64,000 nucleotides of DNA from Sequoia sempervirens (taxonomy: Eukaryota > Streptophyta > Pinopsida > Cupressales > Cupressaceae), in contig VDFB02344382.1 in assembly GCA_007258455.2 (NCBI GenBank), positions 1-64,000 of the forward strand. Direction: 5' to 3'. Both the position numbers and the translations under genes were made by a program. The notes under the pieces were generated by a model. The model had not been told where the DNA came from. It worked only from the letters and a program-made list of their open reading frames with translations, and searched no databases. This document shows, piece after piece, positions 57,241-64,000 of this stretch (position 1 is its first letter; every line of letters starts with the position of its first letter).

Positions 57241-59120
57241 AGTATGATATTTGTCATAGTACAAATCCAAGCTGCAAACCAATTTTCAGATCACCAATTG
57301 ATTGCCTCTAAGAAATCAAGGAAGCATGGGTATGGGAAAAAATTAAAAAGGATTTGGCTCCAAAAAAAATCAATAAAAAAACATAAGATGTTCCAGCATT
57401 TGTCACTATCTTTGGCAGCATAAAGGAACTGCAAGTTTACAGCAGAAGGCGTTCTTCATCTAGTAAATTGTCTGAAAATATCCAACTTAAGTTGATGGAT
57501 TTCACTTTCAACACACTAAGTTAGAGTGCACATAAAGTGATACAGAGTTGATGATGGTGATTGGAACAGATTCATTCAGAATGCTGCACATCAGCAAAGA
57601 TCTCAGCTCCAGCCTTGATTACTCTTTCCAGGAGGCAGCCATGTAAGTAATCCTCAGGTAACCCTCTGCACTGTGAATGAAACGATAACCTCTCCTACTC
57701 CTGACCCAACTGCCTCCACTATTTTTGAACCTGACCTACAAGAGTTTACTCCCTTGCCAACCTCTAGATAAATCAAACCAACCTTCCACACACCTCTCAC
57801 CTGATGAATTCAACTTCCATGAACAACCCTTGGTTTGAAAATGAAAATCAGTTCAATACATTTCTTCAAAGCATGTATATTACTTGTTTAGCAACCAAAG
57901 AAAGTTCTCCAAGGTGTAAAAGAATCCGCTTCTCTTCTCTGAGTAAATACCCAGGCCTAGAGGAAGAATGGCAAATGTCAATCAAGCTTCCCAAACAGTC
58001 CCTCAAAGTGATCAACACCCCATGCTTTTGCACCCTTCCCTTAACAAGAAGCAGAAATCTACATGGAATTGGTCAAAAGATAATCTCTCAGCAACATAAG
58101 ACCAATTACTATTAGCTAACAAGGTAAGGGATCAAGATCATATCACCCTTTGCTTGATGATTGCATGGTGCATATCACTGATCTATCCGATGAGCATAAT
58201 GAAAATTTCACACATTTTAAAACTAGCAATTATTTCCAACAGATAAGAATGTGTAAAAAACTTCAATGTACTGATTGTGAATGTCATTCAATAATTTGAG
58301 AATTGGCAAAGAGGCACAAAACAAAAGATGGACTAAGGGACAAGTTACAGTGGCACACAAACTTAGGAGCCAGGATAGTGATTGGATTGTTTCAACATAC
58401 AAATTGGAAACTGGCAACACCGCCTGGTCTGCCAGCCATGCTCAGTCTGCTAAGATGATAAATCCTTATGCTAAGAATCACTCTCAAGTACGACAGGATG
58501 AAGGACAGTAACCTAGTGGAAATTGACTATCTTTCCTTTGTGCTTATCATGGAATTATAACTCCTTGCTATGTAATGCTACTTCTTAGTATTACTGACAT
58601 ATTAGACGCTACTCTTGCTATGATTATTATCTATCTCTACTTAGCAATCGGTACTTTCTAGTTCTGTAGTTATCCTTAATATTTTGTATGTAATGTATTT
58701 TGTAACTTCAGAAACTTGTCTCTGAAGTTAGGATTGATGCTTCAAGAGACAGCCTTTCGAGGCCAAACATCTTTCTCCTTGTATTGTCCTTCACTTTCTC
58801 CTGATTTTATTCCTTCTAGGAAAAATGGTTACACTATCCTTCTATCAATATAATAATAACATTTTCAGAAAATAATTGAAACTGTATTATAAATATCATT
58901 GCAACTTGAGACAGTTCCTCTATTGTTGTACATTGCATTGCTGGAATGTTTCATCTCTTATCTTTCTCCATCTCCATGTAAGATCCCCTATCAATTTGCA
59001 CCCAACATAGTTGGAAAAATCGCCATTTGCAAGTACTCGACAAGCCCAGAAAACTCGGTTTTAAAAAAACTCAGCAAAAACTTGGCAACTTAAAAAATTG
59101 CTTAAACTTCACTAAAAATG
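57241..59120 (+). other. Possible decayed coding sequence, unidentified
   Basis: Forward frames at 57804-58115 and 58281-58511 have non-random composition, but I recognise no domain. The end of the stretch (58.8 kb, 'caatataataataac') resembles a 3' tail. It may be part of a LINE or another transposon. Confidence 0.25.
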
Positions 59121-59126
59121 CATTTT

Positions 59127-62100
59127 TGTTACATCCCAAATTGTGACATTACTATTTGCCATTACTAGGTAGAGTAAATGTGAATCTTGGAGGTGAATTA
59201 ATACCTTGTTTTCAATATGAATGTTGTTTCATTTGATGTTATTCTTTGTGAAATACTGCATAAAGGAGAATAGAAGGTTGTTGATTTGTGAATAATCTAA
59301 ATTTTGAGATGTTTCATGTATACTACTTTGTTGTGAGCATATGACTCTCGTTGTCATGTCATGGTGAGCAAGCAAGAGGATCAGTCCTCCAGGCGGAGGA
59401 GAGATATCACTCGGGGAGGAGCTTGGTCAGGTAAACAGTAACGAGTACCAATTGAGCATACACACACATCCTTTAGACTGAGTAAGCTAAGTTAGTTTAA
59501 GTTATGGCTAAGTCATCCGTAGGCTTGTTTGTTGACATTAGGAGTCTTATCTTCTTCTAAATGCATGAATAAGTGATGCTTGCTTGTGTAACTATTTATG
59601 GAATTATGTTACTGGTTAGGAGGTGGGCATGGATACATGTATATAGTATATACATGTATCCATAAGTATATTCATGTCGATGCAAACGTATGAGAGCAAA
59701 TGGATATGCCGTATGAGTGCATCGATATAAATACATTTATGAATATGTATACGTATAGGAAAATATACAAGCAAATATACATGTATACATACCCACAACC
59801 AACTTGTCGTATATACGTGAATATGTATAATATTATGTTGACATTACCTTAAAATTTACATATACACATATATACACATATACATAGGTACGTAGAATGA
59901 AAGTATGTTGACTGGCTCGCAATATATGTACTTTGCAATTAAATATGTATATGTGTGTGTATATATATATATATATATGTAAAGGTATATATATATTTAA
60001 TATTAAATAAAATATATATATAATATAGTTTTTACAAAAATATATATATGTATATAAGTTTATTTAAATTATTAAATTTAATTATATATACATAGATATA
60101 TAATAATGTAAAGTAAAACTATACTATATATATTAAATATAATAAAATAAATATATAAATATATATGTTACTCTTTGAAATGAAGGATTGGAAATCGATA
60201 AAGTTTCAAACGACACTTTATTTAAATATCATAAAGTGTAGAATGGAAATCGAAACTAGGAAATGAGAGACGTTATTTTGTCAAAGTTAAATATATCTTT
60301 GAAACTACGGAAGTCGATTAATTCCATGAAATAAAATAATGTCTTTAAAATTGAATCGAATGCCTTTGGAAGATCACACCAAGCAGGAAATATTTCATTT
60401 CAAACTTTGTAAAACTTTAGAATAAGAAAATAAAAGGAAATGAAGGAAATTCCCGTGAAAATGAAATGCGCCTGTAGAAGCGCGCGACCATGACCAGCAT
60501 TGAAGCGCGGCTTGAATGGTATTGACTGCAGCCTGGGAAGTAGAAAGTTTGGTGTGCATAGAACGAGGGAATTTTTCTCTGTAATTATCATCATTTATCT
60601 ATACTTGTTGAATCGCACCATTTCTTGTAGGTGTCATATTTCTGGATTTTATCATGTGCAAAATGAACCATTCTTCATTTGCTGTCACAAAAGGAGGTCA
60701 AATCTTCTCTAGGGTTTGCCACATTTCATATTTGAATTATTCTAAAACCCTTCTAGCAGCTTGGACGCCATTAGAAGAGGGAATTGGTTGAGCAGGAAGC
60801 CTATATAAGAGCCGCTCAGCTCATTCTATTTCACACAGTTGGAATTCGAGTTTGCTCATATTCTAAAGGTTTCAAAGTATTTTCTGAGTATTCTTCTTTA
60901 GCTGCGAGGGAGAGTTTTATTTTTGCTGTGAGAGCATTCATCATATTCTGAGAGCATAATTCACATTAATAGAGAATCCCTTTTGTCATTCACCATTTCT
61001 GAGTTTAACAGTGAGGGGCTGAGATTGTCTTTAAGCTGTGTATGAGTTTATTATCAGCAAGAGAGGTGGCTGGAGGCTAAAAGTGTTGCAGATTCAATCT
61101 AGATCATCATTTGTGGAAAAGCATATACCAGGCATGCTATTCTTCATATTTTAGAACGAATTTCTAAATATAATTCTGAATTTAAATATGCATACTATTC
61201 TTTCATACTTTAGAAGGAGTTTCTAAATAAAAATCTGAAATTATATCTTCTGAATGTACAGGGATAGGAAGTTGTGATTAGTTCTATTCTTCATACTTTT
61301 GAATGAATTTTTGAAAGAATAACTACTGATTATGCAAAGATTAGGAATTGCTTTTAGTTCCTTAAACAAAGAGTAGTTTGTGATTTAAGGAATGGTAATT
61401 TTATTGTTGTTTGCACCTTCTTGCATTAGTGTACGAATCACACTAGGATCATAGATGCAATAAGAAGTGAATTGCTATGAACTCCATATAAGGAGTGTAT
61501 GTTTTGAGGTAGCTATTAAATACTAGGGAAGAAATGAGGGTGTTTAATAAGGTACCAATCACAAGAAGTTAGTAGAGTAACTTAGTCAAGTTAATGAAAC
61601 TCCTAGGATGAAGATGTCTAGTTTAGGAGGGATAATTGTGAGTACTTGTTAAGCTGTCCTCCTTGCTAGTAGTTAGCTTGATGTAGGACGTCTAGGGTAC
61701 GGACTACCCCGAATAGGCCAACCTACGCGTAGTGTAAAAAAGCCTTAATGCAAATCGGCCCTTAGTAATGTTTATGATAGATGACCTTCATTCGAAGTAT
61801 TGAATGAGAATACTTTGGCCAAAGTAGTGAAATGTACAACTTCCACTTAGATGTGAGTTAGTTGAGACTACACTGTCAGTTCATTGTGATCCCGAAGTAC
61901 ATACTAGTTCAAGAGATGCTGTATGCATAGGACCTAGTTATGTAGGAACACAACACTATGCTCAATTGGTAATTGTTAAAGGATACCCTACCAATCTCTT
62001 CTTCGAAGGGAGGGCCATCTATCTAACGATAGGTGTGCGGGGGACTGCATTATAAGTCCGTGGTTGGCGGAAAAGCGCTCGAGTGATGTTTCTCTTCCAC

Positions 62101-62395
62101 AGCAAGCGGCCGATATACCAGGATTTGAAAGGACAGACTCCTGGACCTTCTTACTACTATTTGTTCTAAAGCTCATTGGAGCTATGTTAGTTAAGGTATG
62201 TGTTCTTGTTTCATGTACTTGTGAAGTTATTATATTGAAATGGAATCTTTATTGTAAATTGATATGGCAACATGTTCATGTGTTATCAATAAAGAAAAGG
62301 AAAATTTTTATTGCAATGTCATGTTAACATGTTTACATATTGGTAGGATGTAAATTATGAAAATTTTAATTTTACCGAAGGGTCGGGTTGTTACA
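59127..62395 (+). mobile_element. 3.3 kb probable solo LTR
   Basis: It starts TGTTACATCCC and ends GGGTCGGGTTGTTACA, so the two termini are inverted repeats (TGTTACATCCC and TGTAACAACCC). The flanks ATTTT (59122-59126) and ATTAT (62396-62400) could be a target duplication with one mismatch. A strong TATA box, 'gcctatataagagcc', lies near 60799-60813 on the plus strand. A long TA/GTATA-rich tract fills 59.6-60.2 kb upstream of it. No coding region and no primer site follow. Confidence 0.65.
60800..60812 (+). promoter_or_regulatory. TATA box of the 3.3 kb LTR
   Basis: CCTATATAAGAGC matches the plant TATA consensus. It is followed about 30 bases later by a likely start region 'ctatttcacacag'. 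Confidence 0.6.
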
Positions 62396-62845
62396 ATTAT
62401 TTTTGCAAACTTCAAAGATAAGATGCATCCAATGAGTCAATAAATGAGTACATAAAAGAAACAAGTTGTATTTGATTGATTTGAAAGAAAATTAGATACA
62501 AAATGGCATCCTCATGTGGAATGCTCAATGCGTTGATATGATAGTCTAAAACAAAATGAAAATAGCAAATAGTTTTTGTAAAATTGAAAGTAAATACTAC
62601 ATAAACATTAATATATTTCAGTTTTTACAAATTCGCGTCTTCCTCTTCCCATGTCTAGATCTCACTAGGGGAGAGGGTCTAGTTGTAGGACTCTGCTCCT
62701 GTTGTGCCTATGGCTCCTCAACCTCCATCTTGGATGTAGATCCTACTGTAGCTGGTGGTGGTGGCACTGGCAATGACTCCTCTTCAGGTTCATCCTTAAG
62801 GACATCTAATGAGAATGCAAATCCACCCCCCTCCTCCATTACATG

Positions 62846-64000
62846 TCACTCTAAATCATAAATGTCATCCTCGGAAAGCAATGGAGGCTGCTCCCCTCGC
62901 CCTGTCCAATCACTGTATGGATCTATTTCATCCAAATCAATTGGATCATCTAATATTTCCTCTACCTTTCTTGTGCGCAATCGAGGATTATATTGCACAT
63001 AGACAAGGTCATTGAGGCATTTTTGAGCTAGTTTGTTCCTCTTCTTTGTGTAGATGGCCTCAAACAAGCTCCAATTGCGCTCACAATTGGACGAACTACA
63101 AGGCTGGCATAAGACACAAAGGGTAAATTTTTGAAGATTTGGGGTCTTTCCACCCCAATTTGTCCACCAAACATCTACAAAAAAAAAAAAAGGTTAGAAA
63201 CTTGTAACTTGTAACTTGTAATTATCAATTTTTGTAACTTGTAACTTGTAAATTTCAAATTTTATACTTGGTGGCTGATTCATTATTGCTCTCTCTGACA
63301 GGTCTGAAGAGAAGAGTGCACTCCTTTTTTCCCTATAACTTTGCAATTCATTAACAATGAGGTCTGCCTCCTCAGCTGTGGGTGTCATCCTTTGAATGAA
63401 AGTAGTTAGGCCCTCCATAATCTCTCCAGTAGGATCTGCATAGGTGCTTGAATGGAAGAAACAGGGGTTCAAGAAGTACCCTGCTACATGGATGGTTTGG
63501 TGGAGTTGATGGTTCTACCTCCTGTCAATAATCTCCCAAATGGGATCAAACTTGAGGAGGTCCCCCTTATAATAATTTCTAATAGCCTCCTTGGCCCTAT
63601 CCATGGCCTTATAAAGTTACCCCATAGGGGTTTTATCCCCATCCACCAAGTGGAGAACTCTAACCAAGGGCTCCGATGCCTACAATATAAATTTAAAAAT
63701 GCAAAAAAGATTAGAGTTACAATTTACAAATTTACAATGAAAGACATTAAAAAACTTAATCAATTTGAATTTAGATTCAAAGTTTTGATGTTACCTTCAC
63801 AATCTCAATAGCTCTTTGTGCAAAGAGGACGTCGAAGACAATGCTTGCAACTCTTTCTCCTTTTGACTTCTTCAAATAAGTTGAGTCTAGCCATGCTTGA
63901 CTCACAAAATTTTGTTTCAAAGTCGTCAATGTACCAGGAATGCTTTGCAATGTTAAGAAAACCGTTGCAAACCTTGTTACAATAGATCTCACCAATTCTC
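62846..64000 (-). pseudogene. hAT transposase gene, 3' half, spliced, two stops
   Basis: Three minus-strand exons fit: from the window edge to 63795, 63679-63268 and 63174-62846, with GT-AG introns and matching phases. Exon content in order: VTRFATVFLTLQSIP and FAQRAIEIVK; then LVRVLHLVDGDKTPMG, YKAMDRAKEAI, FDPIWEIIDRR and HVAGYFLNPCFF; then VWWTNWGGKTPNLQKF, SSSNCERNWSLFEAIYTKKR and LNDLVYVQYN, with an acidic tail. This is the DUF659-like core and the C-terminal dimerisation region of hAT transposases. Two in-frame stops (after PMG near 63618 and after DRR near 63520) break exon 2. The 5' half lies beyond the window. Confidence 0.85.

Overview
The window looks like nuclear DNA of a gymnosperm, most likely a conifer. 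It is AT-rich and dominated by old, nested LTR retrotransposons with long LTRs, plus hAT, LINE and Copia debris. One recognisable host gene is stretched over at least 14.6 kb by introns full of transposons. The species call is inference from composition and repeat style; no rRNA, tRNA, CRISPR array or bacterial operon is visible.

Layout. 1-8.9 kb: LTR-like non-coding DNA, ending in a minus-strand LTR terminus near 8905. 8.9-10.3 kb (+): a broken copy of an unrecognised protein family, followed by LTR-like DNA with a three-copy ~89 bp repeat. 11.2-15.4 kb (-): a decayed Ty3/Gypsy element (Athila/Tat-like primer-binding site, gag, protease, reverse transcriptase). 16.2-31.4 kb: a complete LTR element with 1.7 kb LTRs, TCAAG target duplications and a polypurine tract. 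It encodes gag and a degenerate protease but no reverse transcriptase or integrase. Its gag is split at 19485/25631 by a 6.14 kb insertion with ATACC duplications and TGTT...AACA ends. That insertion carries a ~1,173-codon minus-strand reading frame with seven in-frame stops and no frameshift. This is the least explained object in the window, and it appears distantly related to the copy at 8.9 kb.

31.4-35.2 kb: more LTR-like DNA and a Copia fragment. 35.4-50.0 kb (+): four exons of a nuclear gene for a probable thylakoid-lumen protein; the 3' end was not found. Intron 1 holds hAT pieces, an LTR fragment and a Gypsy integrase with an internal tandem duplication. Intron 3 holds a solo LTR with AGAAA duplications, a LINE fragment and a solo LTR with GTCTA direct repeats. 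50-64 kb: tandem duplications, another solo LTR, a Gypsy gag fragment, unidentified sequence, a 3.3 kb solo LTR and the 3' half of a hAT transposase gene.

How it fits together. The only candidate functional locus is the lumen-protein gene. Everything else is mobile-element sequence in various stages of decay, mostly by point substitutions. Around 11-32 kb the order of events is clear: the Athila-like element came first, the gag-only element inserted into its 5' LTR region, and the 6.14 kb element inserted into that element's gag.
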